DNA of 64,000 bases, taken from NCBI RefSeq assembly GCF_900543425.1, contig NZ_UQRQ01000006.1:1-64000 (forward strand), in the 5' to 3' direction. Below the pieces are notes generated by a model, which saw only the letters and a program-made list of their open reading frames with translations, was not told where the DNA came from and did not search any database. This document shows positions 1-8,694 of the stretch, in pieces (the first letter of the stretch is position 1; every line of letters begins with the position of its first letter). A program made the translations under genes and the position numbers. This stretch comes from an uncultured Sanguibacteroides sp. (lineage in GTDB: Bacteria; Bacteroidota; Bacteroidia; Bacteroidales; Marinifilaceae).

Positions 1-54
1 CCCCGACCCTCTGGGTGTAAACCAGATGCTCTGAACCAACTGAGCTAAGCGCCC
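1..54 (-). tRNA. tRNA-Val (anticodon UAC), 3' half cut by window edge
   Basis: Read on the minus strand, the sequence gives the acceptor 5' strand GGGCGCT, TA, a D-arm starting GCTCAG with a TTGGTTC loop, and an anticodon stem-loop TCTGG/CCAGA with loop TTTACAC, placing TAC at the anticodon position (valine). The variable loop and the first bases of the T-arm are the last bases visible; the T-loop and 3' acceptor strand lie outside the window. The 5' end was set by the seven-base acceptor strand. Confidence 0.92.
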
Positions 55-130
55 GGGTGCTGAATTGCGGTGCAAATCTAATTTATATTTTTAATTTGTC
101 AAAAGAAATGAAGAAATTTTTATCAGAAAA

Positions 131-547
131 TTAATTTTCCGATTCTTTCAGTTCTTTACTGAAAAGCGTATCGAAGAGATCTCCGCGGGTGAGTTTCCCG
201 TTTTGTAAGCATATGATTTCGACGCATCCTTTTGCACAGAGTTGGTGATCAGGGATTTTGTAAATGTCTTCAAAAAAGAGCAGTTTGATTCCTTCCCGCT
301 TCAACGCAATTTTTACTAAAAAGCGATCGCTTCCTTTCAGAGAGTATTTGTAGGAAATATCCACCCGGGAGACCATGGCGTCGATGCCCTGGGCATGAAG
401 GTCAGAAAAGCTTTTTCCCGTGGTTTCCAGGAATTCATGCCTGGCGTGCTCTAAGTAATGTTGATAATTGGCGTTATTGACTACTCCCTGAATGTCACAT
501 TCGTAGTCGCGTACTTTCATTTCCAGTTCGAATATATATTTATGCAT
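131..547 (-). CDS. Acyl-CoA thioesterase, 4HBT/YbgC-like hotdog family
   Basis: The 138-residue product has the single-hotdog 4-hydroxybenzoyl-CoA thioesterase layout: an N-terminal strand followed by RDYECDIQGVVNNANYQHY (residues 13-31). Asp18 is at the position of the catalytic Asp of this family, and the N-N-x-x-Y segment starts the hotdog helix. It is expected to hydrolyse short or aromatic acyl-CoA thioesters in the cytoplasm; the substrate cannot be read from the sequence. There is no signal peptide. It starts 3 bases after the LUD gene stop on the same strand, so the two are probably cotranscribed from the promoter at 1210-1240. Confidence 0.85.
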   Translation of the reverse strand: MHKYIFELEMKVRDYECDIQGVVNNANYQHYLEHARHEFLETTGKSFSDLHAQGIDAMVSRVDISYKYSLKGSDRFLVKIALKREGIKLLFFEDIYKIPDHQLCAKGCVEIICLQNGKLTRGDLFDTLFSKELKESEN

Positions 548-550
548 ATT

Positions 551-1186
551 TTATAAACCTAAGGATTCGTTGATCAGGATAATTTTAATTCGTTTTTGCG
601 GAAAGGACTTTTCGGTGATGGTCCAGGTGTTGCAAAGACGATCGCTACTTTGGCAATTCATACAGGTGTTGGTCGTTTGGCATGGCGTGTGTAAATGGGG
701 ATGGCGAATCGCATTCCGGGGTGCGGCGACGGTACGGATACGTTCCATGGCTTTTTCCAGGTTTTCGACGATTTTGTTTACGCCGATGAATAAAACGACA
801 TTTTTGGGGCCGAACGTGATGCCTGCCACCCGGTTTCCGACCATATCCACATTGACGAGTTGTCCCTGTCGGGTCAAAGCGTTTGTTCCGGTAAGAAACA
901 GATCGGCTTGCAGGGCTTGTCGTCTCCAATATGTTTTTTGAGTTCGACTGTATCCCTCTTGAAAGGTTCGGATCAATACGCACTCGGAATTGCTTTCTAA
1001 TTTGCTCAATACTCCGGTTGCTTTCATCGTCTCGGAATCGCCCCAGGAGACGGTTGTAGGTTGAAGGCGCTCGAAAATCTCCGTAAAGAAAATTTCTTGG
1101 GCCTCGGCCGTCGTTTGGGCAAAATAGACTTCAAAATGATTCTTTTCCAGCGCTTTTATCGTGTGATTTATGATTTCGTTTTCCAT
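551..1186 (-). CDS. LUD domain protein (LutC/YkgG-like, DUF162)
   Basis: The 211-residue product matches stand-alone LUD (lactate utilisation) domain proteins: a helical N-terminus, WGDSET near residue 48, TGTNAL-T-QGQLVNVD in the middle, and a C-terminal cysteine cluster (TPCQ..NTCMNC...RLCN, about residues 168-185) typical of the single-domain branch. LutC-type proteins accompany LutA and LutB in lactate oxidation, but no lutA or lutB lies nearby, so a lactate role is not supported by context. The cysteines may bind a metal or cluster (inference). It is first in a two-gene unit with the thioesterase and has a well-formed promoter upstream. Confidence 0.8.
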   Translation of the reverse strand: MENEIINHTIKALEKNHFEVYFAQTTAEAQEIFFTEIFERLQPTTVSWGDSETMKATGVLSKLESNSECVLIRTFQEGYSRTQKTYWRRQALQADLFLTGTNALTRQGQLVNVDMVGNRVAGITFGPKNVVLFIGVNKIVENLEKAMERIRTVAAPRNAIRHPHLHTPCQTTNTCMNCQSSDRLCNTWTITEKSFPQKRIKIILINESLGL

Positions 1187-1209
1187 GACGGAATGATTTT
1201 TATATGAAA

Positions 1210-1240
1210 CAAAGATAGGATAAAAACTGAAAGACTCAAA
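1210..1240 (-). promoter_or_regulatory. Bacteroidetes-type promoter for the LUD-thioesterase unit
   Basis: On the minus strand TTTG (1237-1240) is followed after 19 bases by TATCTTTG (1210-1217), fitting the Bacteroidetes -33 TTTG / -7 TAnnTTTG consensus. Transcription would start about 7 bases further, within 25 bases of the LUD start codon at 1186. Confidence 0.7.
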
Positions 1241-1393
1241 AAGGGAAGCCTAAGCCGGATTCCTAACCACTCCCTGTGATTACCGTATTCATAATCGAAT
1301 TTTATGCTATAGATCTTAGCGTAATGGGGTATGATAATACCGGTCTGTTTCTGTTTGTATTATTTTATCGACAAGGGATAACGGATTTTTTTG

Positions 1394-1401
1394 TATTTTT
1401 G
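1394..1401 (+). promoter_or_regulatory. -7 element upstream of the porin gene
   Basis: TATTTTTG matches TAnnTTTG and lies 46 bases before the porin start codon. No TTTG is found at the expected -33 spacing, so only the -7 box supports it. Confidence 0.45.
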
Positions 1402-1446
1402 CCTTTTGAATAGGAAGTATAGTATTTATTTGAAAATGTTATTTTT

Positions 1447-2580
1447 ATGAGAATCTTTTTTTCTTCTCTTTTTCTTCTTTTTTTCGTGCATGTTGCTTCG
1501 GCTCAGTTAGTATTGAAGTCTGAAAAGGGAGAGTTCGAGTGTCGGTTGATCGGTCGGGCGTTGTTTGACGGGGGGGTATTTTTTAGTGATAAGACCCCGT
1601 TGGGAAATGCCGTTGAAATTTATGATGTGCGTTTGGGGACTACTATGCGTTTCCTGGATCATTGGTTTGGAAAAATCGAAATCGGTTTTGCTAATAGTGA
1701 GGTTTCTTTGAAGGATATATATATTGAATACCAGCAAGAACGCCATGTAATCCGGGTGGGACATTATTACGAGGCTTTTGGTTTGGATTACCGGATCGGG
1801 ACGTCGGATATGAAGTTTAACGGGGTATCCGTTACGGGAAAAGCGTTTGGTGATCGCCGTAAACTGGGGATCAGTTATATTTATAATGTGGACGCTTTAA
1901 ACTTGTGGACCGGTATTTTTAGTGATAAGGATGTGGACAATAAGGAAAAAGGAGATGAAGGTTTTACTTTGGCCGGTCGGTATCTCTATCGTCCTTATGT
2001 GGACGGGGATAATGCTATTCACATCGGGCTTTCTTCTCGTTTTAGCACTCACGGGGAAGCGGAAGAGAACACGATAACTTATGCTGCCGGGGCTCCTTCC
2101 GAATTACTTTCGGAAAAGTTCTTAAAAGCGGATGTAACGGATGCCATCAATCAATGGAAACTGGGAGCCGAGATTGTTTTGGTGTATGATAAGTTTTATA
2201 TGCAAAGCGAGTATATGCTCGGACATGTAAACCGGAGGCATGCCTTTTCTGATTATAACGGTGACGGTTGGTATGTGCAAATGGGATACGCTTTGTTAAG
2301 CGGGAAATACGGTTACAGTAAGATGACCGGAATGGCGAAGAGTCCGGGGGCGAAAAGCCTGGAGGTGCTTTGTCGATATAATGTGACTAATCTGAACGAT
2401 CGAGGAGCGGGGATTATGGGTGGAAAACAAAACGATCTCTCTTTGGGAGCTATCTATTATTTCAATAAATATATCGCGGCCAAAATGAGTTATAGTCTGG
2501 TTAGTTTGGATAAATATGCCCGAATTGACGGTAAGCAGACGTTCAATATGATTCAGGGACGTGTTCAGGTGAGTTTTTAA
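1447..2580 (+). CDS. Outer-membrane porin, OprO/OprP-like
   Basis: The 377-residue protein begins with a clear Sec signal peptide (about residues 1-19, ending VASAQ) and continues with alternating beta-strand pattern typical of a 16-stranded porin: EIYDVRLGTTMRFLDHWFGKIEIGF, then IYIEYQQERHVIRVGHYYEAFGLDY, a repeating arrangement seen in phosphate-selective porins O/P. It ends in an aromatic-terminal strand (RVQVSF), the usual outer-membrane assembly signal. It probably forms a diffusion channel for anions, but phosphate specificity cannot be claimed. It is followed 17 bases later by topB on the same strand. Confidence 0.75.
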   Translation: MRIFFSSLFLLFFVHVASAQLVLKSEKGEFECRLIGRALFDGGVFFSDKTPLGNAVEIYDVRLGTTMRFLDHWFGKIEIGFANSEVSLKDIYIEYQQERHVIRVGHYYEAFGLDYRIGTSDMKFNGVSVTGKAFGDRRKLGISYIYNVDALNLWTGIFSDKDVDNKEKGDEGFTLAGRYLYRPYVDGDNAIHIGLSSRFSTHGEAEENTITYAAGAPSELLSEKFLKADVTDAINQWKLGAEIVLVYDKFYMQSEYMLGHVNRRHAFSDYNGDGWYVQMGYALLSGKYGYSKMTGMAKSPGAKSLEVLCRYNVTNLNDRGAGIMGGKQNDLSLGAIYYFNKYIAAKMSYSLVSLDKYARIDGKQTFNMIQGRVQVSF

Positions 2581-2597
2581 TTGTATAACCTTATTTC

Positions 2598-4685
2598 ATG
2601 AAGCTTTGTATAGCGGAAAAACCCAGTGTCGCAAAGGAGATCGCTGCCGTATTGGGAGCAAAGGTTCGCCGGAATGGTTATTTCGAAGGAAATGGCTATT
2701 GCGTGACTTGGACGTTCGGTCACCTTTGCTCTTTGCAGGAACCGCATGAATATACGGATAAATGGAAACAATGGAATATGACTTATCTGCCGATGATTCC
2801 TTCAACGTTCCGGATTAAGTTGATAGAAGACGAGGGGATAAAGAGGCAATTTGCCGTCATTGAGGAGTTGGTAGGAAAGGCCGATATGGTGATCAATTGC
2901 GGGGATGCCGGACAGGAAGGAGAGTTGATTCAACGTTGGGTATTGACAAAAGCCAAATGCGGGGTCCCGATGAAACGATTGTGGATCTCTTCCTTGACGG
3001 AGGAGGCAATTCGGGAAGGGTTTGAAAAATTGATGGATGCCGCCGATTTCGATACGTTGTATGCTGCCGGATCGGCAAGAGCAATCGGGGATTGGTTGTT
3101 GGGGATGAATGCCACCCGGGCCTACACGTTAAAATATGGAGACGGTAAGGGGGTATTTTCGATCGGTCGCGTGCAGACTCCGACCTTGGCTTTGATCGTG
3201 GAGCGTCAGAAAGCGATAGAGCAATTCAAGCCCGAAACCTATTGGGAGGTACGTACGGATTACAGGGGTGGATGGTTTGCCAACACGAAAGGACGATTTA
3301 CGGATAAATCCCAGGCTGAAACTTTTTTAAGGGAGATAGAGCCGTTGGAGTTGGAAATCACGAGTGTAGAACGGAAAAAGGCGATGGAACATCCGCCGAA
3401 ATTGTTCGATCTTACCTTGTTGCAGGTGGAGTGTAACCGTAAATTTGCCTTCTCTGCGGATACCACGTTAAAAATTATTCAATCGCTTTACGAGAAGAAG
3501 TTAACGACTTATCCTCGCGTGGATACGAACTTTTTACCTAACGATATATACCCTAAGGTTCCTACTATATTGAAGGGATTGAAGCCTTATGAGGCCGTGG
3601 TACAACCGGTATTGAACGGAGGGAAGATTCGAAAATCGGGGAAAGTTTTTAATGATAAAAAAATCACGGATCACCATGCTATTATCCCTACCGGGGTATT
3701 CAGTTACGATATGACTCCGGATGAAAAGCGGGTATACGATCTGGTTGCCCGTCGTTTTATTGCCGTTTTTTATCCGGATTGCGAAGTGGCTAATACAACG
3801 GTGATGGCTGTTGTGGGTGATCATGAGTTTAAAGCCACGGGTAAACAAATTGTCGTTTCTGCGTGGAGGGTTCTTTTTCCGACGGCTTCCAGCAAGCAAA
3901 GCGATGAAAATGTTTTGCCCGTGTATGAAGTCGGAGAGCGGGGGCCTCATCGGCCGGAGTTACAGGAGAAGGAAACGCAGCCGCCGAAGTATTATACCGA
4001 AGCGGATCTGCTGCGGGCAATGGAGACGGCCGGGAAGCAGGTAGAAGACGAGGAGTTGAGAGATTTGATGAAAGAAAACGGCATCGGGCGTCCTTCTACG
4101 CGGGCGGGTATTATCGAGACCTTATTGAAACGTCGTTATATCCGGAAAGATAAAAAGCGATTGGTGGCTACGATTACCGGGGTCGAATTGATCGATACGA
4201 TCCAGAACGGGTTGTTGAAATCTGCCGAATTGACCGGACAATGGGAAAGAAAACTCCGGATGATTGAAGATGGATCTTATCGTGTGACGGATTTTATGGA
4301 AGAGTTAAAAGTGATGGTCAACGAGGTGATCCACGAGGTGAAGTGTGCCCGTCGAAAGGCGATTACCGTGGAAACAGAAGGAGAAAAAATGGCAGAGAAG
4401 CCTGTAAAGGAACAGGTTGCTGCTGCTTTGAAATGTCCCAAATGTGGTAATGGTGAGGTTGTAAAGGGACGTACGGCTTGGGGATGCACTCTTTATAAAA
4501 AATCCTGTGATTTCTTGATACCGATGGAGGTACAGGGGAAAAAAATAACCCAAAAGCAGGTGGAGGCCTTGGTGTTAAAAGGCAAGACCGGGACATTGTC
4601 CGGTTTTAAAGATGCTGACGGTAACGTGTTCAGCGGGACTCTTCGTTTGGATGAATCTTATAAAATAGTGATCGATAAAAAATAA
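2598..4685 (+). CDS. topB: DNA topoisomerase III (type IA)
   Basis: The 695-residue protein has an N-terminal Toprim domain (KLCIAEKPSVAKEIAAVLG at the start, then GDAGQEGELIQRW near residue 97), the type IA core with SIGRVQTPTLALIV, and the active-site tyrosine in TTYPRVDT at about Tyr305, the nucleophile that forms the 5'-phosphotyrosine. A C-terminal zinc-ribbon-like segment (CPKCG...WGC...KSCDF, about residues 613-641) binds DNA in related enzymes. Its role is decatenation and single-strand passage. Start ATG is chosen because the Toprim motif begins at residue 2. It may share a transcript with the porin upstream, as the gap is only 17 bases. Confidence 0.95.
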   Translation: MKLCIAEKPSVAKEIAAVLGAKVRRNGYFEGNGYCVTWTFGHLCSLQEPHEYTDKWKQWNMTYLPMIPSTFRIKLIEDEGIKRQFAVIEELVGKADMVINCGDAGQEGELIQRWVLTKAKCGVPMKRLWISSLTEEAIREGFEKLMDAADFDTLYAAGSARAIGDWLLGMNATRAYTLKYGDGKGVFSIGRVQTPTLALIVERQKAIEQFKPETYWEVRTDYRGGWFANTKGRFTDKSQAETFLREIEPLELEITSVERKKAMEHPPKLFDLTLLQVECNRKFAFSADTTLKIIQSLYEKKLTTYPRVDTNFLPNDIYPKVPTILKGLKPYEAVVQPVLNGGKIRKSGKVFNDKKITDHHAIIPTGVFSYDMTPDEKRVYDLVARRFIAVFYPDCEVANTTVMAVVGDHEFKATGKQIVVSAWRVLFPTASSKQSDENVLPVYEVGERGPHRPELQEKETQPPKYYTEADLLRAMETAGKQVEDEELRDLMKENGIGRPSTRAGIIETLLKRRYIRKDKKRLVATITGVELIDTIQNGLLKSAELTGQWERKLRMIEDGSYRVTDFMEELKVMVNEVIHEVKCARRKAITVETEGEKMAEKPVKEQVAAALKCPKCGNGEVVKGRTAWGCTLYKKSCDFLIPMEVQGKKITQKQVEALVLKGKTGTLSGFKDADGNVFSGTLRLDESYKIVIDKK

Positions 4686-4733
4686 TTTGGTAACCGAGGG
4701 ATGATGTCTTACGTTATAATTCGTATTTATTAA

Positions 4734-5243
4734 ATGGAACGGATGATGACGGATCGTACACAGAACAATGAAAAACATCCTAAAGTGGATACCCGTGTAG
4801 TAAAAGAGTTGGAATTAACTCGTTATATGGGTAAGTGGTATGAAATCGCCCGTTTTGACCATCGCTTCGAACGGGGATTGGAACGGGTAACAGCGGTTTA
4901 CTCTTTGGGGGATAACGGAAAAATCGAAGTTATAAACAGCGGTTATAAAGAGGGGCGGTTGCATAAGGCCAAGGGAAAAGCCAAAATTCCGAATCCGGAC
5001 GAACCCGGCAAGCTAAAGGTCTCTTTCTTCTGGTTTTTTTATTCCGATTATTTTGTTTTAGAGTTAGACGAACAATACTCTTATGTCCTTGTCGGAAGTT
5101 CTTCCGATGAATATTTATGGATTTTGAGCCGTACTCCGCAGATGCCTGATGATAGGCTGAAAGATTTGTTGAAGAGAGCCGAGGCCCGAGGTTATGATAC
5201 GGGAAAGTTCATCTATGTCGATCAACAGATGCCTGCCGTTTGA
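4734..5243 (+). CDS. Lipocalin family protein (Blc-like) without signal peptide
   Basis: The 169-residue protein carries the lipocalin GxW signature (MGKWYEIARFDHRFERG, GKW at 33-35), the ERVTAVYSL strand, and the C-terminal LWILSRTPQMPDD region of bacterial Blc-type lipocalins. These bind small hydrophobic ligands. Blc is normally an outer-membrane lipoprotein, but this reading frame has no hydrophobic leader or lipobox, and the codon just before the ATG is a stop (TAA at 4731-4733), so no upstream extension exists. The product is predicted cytoplasmic unless exported by another route. It lies 48 bases after topB. Confidence 0.8.
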   Translation: MERMMTDRTQNNEKHPKVDTRVVKELELTRYMGKWYEIARFDHRFERGLERVTAVYSLGDNGKIEVINSGYKEGRLHKAKGKAKIPNPDEPGKLKVSFFWFFYSDYFVLELDEQYSYVLVGSSSDEYLWILSRTPQMPDDRLKDLLKRAEARGYDTGKFIYVDQQMPAV

Positions 5244-5306
5244 TGCATGAAATATTAAATCTATCTTAAATCCGCTTTATATGATCGATTATTGCTCTGA
5301 ATGATT

Positions 5307-5314
5307 TAAATTTG
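5307..5314 (+). promoter_or_regulatory. -7 element upstream of the TlpA-like gene
   Basis: TAAATTTG fits TAnnTTTG, 33 bases before the ATG at 5348. No convincing -33 element is seen. Confidence 0.4.
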
Positions 5315-5347
5315 GTTGTCTATTAAAACTATAAAAAGAGAAAAGCT

Positions 5348-5854
5348 ATGAAATTGAAATACGTATTGGCATGTATATGTGCCTGTTTGTTCTTCACTAC
5401 GGTTGGAGCACAGGAGAAAAAAGAGTTGAAAGCAGGAGATCCTTCACCGGTTTTTAAATACAAGGATATAAATGGAAAAGAGGTATCTTTAAGCGATTTG
5501 AAAGGTAAGTATGTTTATATCGATATTTGGGCAACCTGGTGTCCCCCTTGTCGACAGGAGTTACCGCATCTGAAAGAGTTGGAGAAAAAGATGCATGACA
5601 AGAATATTGTTTTCGTGAGTATCTCTTGTGACCAGAATAAGGCGGATTGGGAAAAGATGGTGAAAGATCAGAAATTAGGTGGTGTTCAATTGCATATAGG
5701 CGGAGACCGGGCTTTTATGGATGCTTATCGTGTACGGACTATTCCTCGTTTTATCTTATTGGATAAAGAGGGGAAAATATTGAATCTGGATATGACTCGT
5801 CCTTCTGATCCGGCAACGTTAAAGACATTGGAGGCATTAAAAGGAATAAAATAG
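5348..5854 (+). CDS. Secreted TlpA/ResA-like thiol-disulfide oxidoreductase
   Basis: The 168-residue protein has a signal peptide (residues 1-21, ending VGAQ) followed by a thioredoxin fold of the AhpC/TSA-Redoxin type: IDIWATWCPPCRQEL with the CPPC redox pair at residues 65-68, and a cis-proline segment TIPRFILLD near residue 138. CPPC is typical of TlpA/ResA proteins that reduce periplasmic disulfides. It stands alone with its own -7 element and is closed by a terminator shared with yccF. The target is unknown. Confidence 0.85.
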   Translation: MKLKYVLACICACLFFTTVGAQEKKELKAGDPSPVFKYKDINGKEVSLSDLKGKYVYIDIWATWCPPCRQELPHLKELEKKMHDKNIVFVSISCDQNKADWEKMVKDQKLGGVQLHIGGDRAFMDAYRVRTIPRFILLDKEGKILNLDMTRPSDPATLKTLEALKGIK

Positions 5855-5898
5855 AAAGAAGCCTTTGGGATGTATCAAAACGGGCTTTGTTTTTATGG

Positions 5899-5929
5899 AG
5901 GGATTGCTTGTAGGGCAATCCCTTTTTTT
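5899..5929. terminator. Bidirectional terminator between tlpA-like and yccF genes
   Basis: AGGGATTGC and GCAATCCCT form a 9-bp stem around a 7-base loop, followed by a run of T; it sits between convergent stop codons. Confidence 0.8.
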
Positions 5930-6302
5930 AATTGTTTACAATCTCATGACCGAAGGGGGCGAGGGCTAAGCCTGCCAATTTGAAATGTTGTATCCCGAAA
6001 GGAATACCGATAATCGTTAGGCAAAAAACGATCCCCAAAAAAAGATGTGAAAGGCATATCCATATACCGCCGATGAAGAACCAAATGATATTCATGAGGA
6101 GGGATAGACATCCGTTACTCTGAGGAATATCGACCACTTGGCTGCCGAATGGCCAGAGGGCTAATATACCTAATTTAAGGGTTTGTAATCCGAATGGGAT
6201 TCCTATAATGGTAATGAAAAGTATTACGCTTGAGGTGAAGTACTCCAATGCGACAGCCAATCCGCCGAAAACGATCCAAATAATATTTCCCAGGATTTTC
6301 AT
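5928..6302 (-). CDS. yccF: YccF domain inner-membrane protein
   Basis: The 124-residue protein contains two copies of a YccF-type unit. The first half has GNIIWIVFGG, a hydrophobic span, then TIIGIPFGLQTLKLGILALWPFG; the second repeats NIIWFFIGGIWI, then TIIGIPFGIQHFKLAGLALAPFG. Each unit carries the conserved GIPFG(L/I)Q motif after a membrane segment. The family is widespread in bacteria, and its molecular function is not established. It is monocistronic, with a TATTTTTG -7 box upstream and a convergent terminator at its 3' end. Confidence 0.88.
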   Translation of the reverse strand: MKILGNIIWIVFGGLAVALEYFTSSVILFITIIGIPFGLQTLKLGILALWPFGSQVVDIPQSNGCLSLLMNIIWFFIGGIWICLSHLFLGIVFCLTIIGIPFGIQHFKLAGLALAPFGHEIVNN

Positions 6303-6335
6303 AACGTTTGTTTTTTGAGGGTGTTCTTAAAGAGA

Positions 6336-6343
6336 CAAAAATA
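6336..6343 (-). promoter_or_regulatory. -7 element for yccF
   Basis: On the minus strand this reads TATTTTTG, fitting TAnnTTTG, 34 bases before the yccF start codon. No -33 partner is evident. Confidence 0.45.
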
Positions 6344-6418
6344 AAATAAAGGTAACAATTTTGGTAAGGAAACGTATCATTTGTAGAGAATAGATCATGT
6401 ATTTAAAAACAGAGGGAT

Positions 6419-6772
6419 ATGATAGAACATTTGACAAAGGATAGTTTTAAACAGAAAGTGTTTGATTATCAAAATAAAGAGGAATACAAATTTAAAGGAC
6501 AGCATCCTGTTCTGGTTGATTTTTATGCTACCTGGTGCGGACCCTGTAAGGCGATAGCCCCGATACTGGACGAATTACAGGAAGAATATAAGGGAAAGAT
6601 CGATTTTTATAAGGTAGATAGCGATATTGAAAATGAATTGGCCGCTACTTTTGATATTCGTAGTATTCCGACATTGATGTTTGTTCCGATGGCGGGTCAA
6701 CCTCAAGTTGCAAGCGGGGCGATGTCAAAGGCTCAGTTTAAAGAGTTGTTTCAGAAAGTTTTTAATCTATAG
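6419..6772 (+). CDS. trxA: Thioredoxin
   Basis: The 117-residue cytoplasmic protein has the full thioredoxin signature VLVDFYATWCGPCKAIAP with the redox pair Cys40/Cys43 and the cis-proline loop IRSIPTLMFV about 40 residues later. No signal peptide is present. It reduces protein disulfides at the expense of thioredoxin reductase, which is not in this window. It has a short N-terminal extension (about 20 residues) relative to the E. coli protein. A strong terminator follows. Confidence 0.93.
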   Translation: MIEHLTKDSFKQKVFDYQNKEEYKFKGQHPVLVDFYATWCGPCKAIAPILDELQEEYKGKIDFYKVDSDIENELAATFDIRSIPTLMFVPMAGQPQVASGAMSKAQFKELFQKVFNL

Positions 6773-6815
6773 ATAACTTCGAAGTATTTATTTATTACAT
6801 TATATTGAAGATCCC

Positions 6816-6855
6816 GAAGAGAAGCTGTTTTAAAAGGCTTCTCTTCATATTTTTA
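6816..6855 (+). terminator. Terminator after trxA
   Basis: GAAGAGAAGC and GCTTCTCTTC form a 10-bp perfect stem, followed by a T-rich tract. Confidence 0.8.
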
Positions 6856-6896
6856 TGATTCTTTATTTCAAATACCTGCAGATGTATTTATTTTTT

Positions 6897-6904
6897 TACC
6901 TTTG
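6897..6904 (+). promoter_or_regulatory. -7 element for the SulP transporter gene
   Basis: TACCTTTG fits TAnnTTTG. A transcript starting about 7 bases downstream would give a leader of about 20 bases to the ATG at 6931. Confidence 0.55.
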
Positions 6905-6930
6905 TGCGTTTTTATTAAAGGGTGTTTGAT

Positions 6931-8580
6931 ATGGAAAAAGTGTTTGATCCGAAATTGTTTGGATTAATTAAGGATGGTTCTGTAAAAAAGAACTTGTCGA
7001 AAGATATTTTAGCGGGTATCGTTGTCGGAATTGTGGCTTTGCCGTTAGCCATCGCCTTTGCCGTGGCTTCCGGTGTTTCTCCGGAGAAAGGGGTGATGAC
7101 GGCTATTATTGCTGGATTTATTATCTCGTTCTTGGGAGGTAGCCGGGTACAAATCGGGGGACCGACGGGAGCTTTTATTGTGATTGTTTACGGCATCGTG
7201 AACGATTACGGTATTGACGGGATGATCATTGCCACCATGTTGGCCGGAATTATCATGATCGGGTTTGGTATGTTACGGTTGGGAACGTTGCTTAAATTTA
7301 TACCTCATCCGTTGATTGTCGGTTTTACTTCCGGTATCGCGGTGGTCATTTTTTCAACCCAGATATCCAATGCATTGGGACTTACCATAGCGGATGTGCC
7401 GAGTGGTTTTATCGGGAAATGGGCTTGTTATATCAATCATATACATACGATCAACTGGTATGCTGTTATCATAACCGTCGTGACGGTTTTAATAGCGGTA
7501 TACATGCCGAAGTTGACCACTAAGATTCCGGGTTCCTTTGTGGCGATACTGCTTGTTACCCCCGTGGTTGCTGTTTTTTCCCTTCCGGTGACGACAATCG
7601 GGACCTTGTATGGAGAGATATCTTGTAATCTGGCTCCGACAATCCCCTCTTTCGATTTCGGTAATTTGGCCCGATACGTGCAACCGGCTTTTACGATTGC
7701 TATTTTGGGAGCCATAGAATCATTGCTTTCGGCTGTGGTTGCCGACGGTATGATCGGGGGACATCATCGATCGAATACGGAATTGATTGCACAAGGGGCG
7801 GCTAATATTGTGGCTCCTTTGTTCGGGGGAATTCCGGCAACAGGTGCTATTGCCCGTACGGCTACCAACGTGAAGAACGGGGGACGGACTCCGGTGGCAG
7901 GGATGGTACATGCCGTGGTCTTACTATTGATCATGCTTTTCTTTGGGAAGTGGGCATCTTTGATCCCGATGTCCTGTTTGGCCGGAATATTAATTGTTGT
8001 TTCTTATAATATGAGTGAGTGGCGTTCTTTCCGTTCCGTGTTGAGAGCTTCTTACTTTGATATAGTCATTCTTTTGGTAACGTTCTTTTTAACTGTTTTG
8101 GTCGATCTGACCGTTGCCATTGAGATCGGTGTGGTTTTGGCAGCCCTGTTGTTTATGAAGCGTATGGCTGATAATGCCCCGAAGGATATTACCGGAACGG
8201 GAAATATGGATCAGGATGTGTTGGAAAATTATAAGGATATTCCTTCTGCCGTGGGAATCTATGAGATTAGCGGTCCTTTCTTTTTTGGCTCTGCCAAGAC
8301 CTATTGCGAGACGATCCGGATGATGGGGGTTCGTTATCAGGTATTGATTATCCGGATGAGGCATGTGCCTTTTGTGGACACGACAGCATTGAAAAATTTG
8401 ACGGAAACGATATCTCAATTGACAAAAGAAGGAACACGGATTATTCTATCCGGAGTGAATGATCAGGTGAGAAAAGATTTGCTTAAAAACGGTATCGGAC
8501 GGCAGATCGGAGAAGAACAAATTTATTCTAAGTTTGATTTGGCTTTGAAAGCTGCCCTTGATAGGGTTGAGACAAAATAA
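6931..8580 (+). CDS. SulP family anion transporter with STAS domain
   Basis: The roughly 549-residue membrane protein begins with a short cytoplasmic segment, then GIVVGIVALPLAIAFAVASGVSPEKG, the SulP signature in membrane span 1, about a dozen hydrophobic spans, and a C-terminal STAS domain (about residues 430-540, IRMRHVPFVDTTALKNL). SulP proteins move sulfate, bicarbonate, dicarboxylates or other anions; the substrate cannot be told here. I prefer the ATG at 6931 over the in-frame GTG at 6922 because the promoter leaves only a very short leader to the GTG and the homology begins after the ATG. It stands alone between terminators. Confidence 0.9.
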   Translation: MEKVFDPKLFGLIKDGSVKKNLSKDILAGIVVGIVALPLAIAFAVASGVSPEKGVMTAIIAGFIISFLGGSRVQIGGPTGAFIVIVYGIVNDYGIDGMIIATMLAGIIMIGFGMLRLGTLLKFIPHPLIVGFTSGIAVVIFSTQISNALGLTIADVPSGFIGKWACYINHIHTINWYAVIITVVTVLIAVYMPKLTTKIPGSFVAILLVTPVVAVFSLPVTTIGTLYGEISCNLAPTIPSFDFGNLARYVQPAFTIAILGAIESLLSAVVADGMIGGHHRSNTELIAQGAANIVAPLFGGIPATGAIARTATNVKNGGRTPVAGMVHAVVLLLIMLFFGKWASLIPMSCLAGILIVVSYNMSEWRSFRSVLRASYFDIVILLVTFFLTVLVDLTVAIEIGVVLAALLFMKRMADNAPKDITGTGNMDQDVLENYKDIPSAVGIYEISGPFFFGSAKTYCETIRMMGVRYQVLIIRMRHVPFVDTTALKNLTETISQLTKEGTRIILSGVNDQVRKDLLKNGIGRQIGEEQIYSKFDLALKAALDRVETK

Positions 8581-8583
8581 TAG

Positions 8584-8624
8584 AAAAGCCGTTCCGATTT
8601 TTAATCTCGAACGGCTTTTTCTTT
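8584..8624 (+). terminator. Terminator after the SulP gene
   Basis: AAAAGCCGTTC pairs with GAACGGCTTTT (11 bp), followed by T-rich sequence. Confidence 0.8.
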
Positions 8625-8658
8625 TATCACAATCTTACTCTCTCTTCGAAAATTATTA

Positions 8659-8666
8659 TAATTTTG
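8659..8666 (+). promoter_or_regulatory. -7 element for the PurF-like gene
   Basis: TAATTTTG fits TAnnTTTG, 28 bases before the start codon at 8695. Confidence 0.5.
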
Positions 8667-8694
8667 TGTAGAATTAATTTATGACGATAATTTT

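Noticed and set aside
570..941. Plus-strand frame of 123 codons inside the LUD gene
   Set aside because: It is antisense to a well-supported gene and shows no family motif.
3534..3950. Minus-strand frame of 138 codons inside topB
   Set aside because: It is an antisense shadow; topB is certain in this region.
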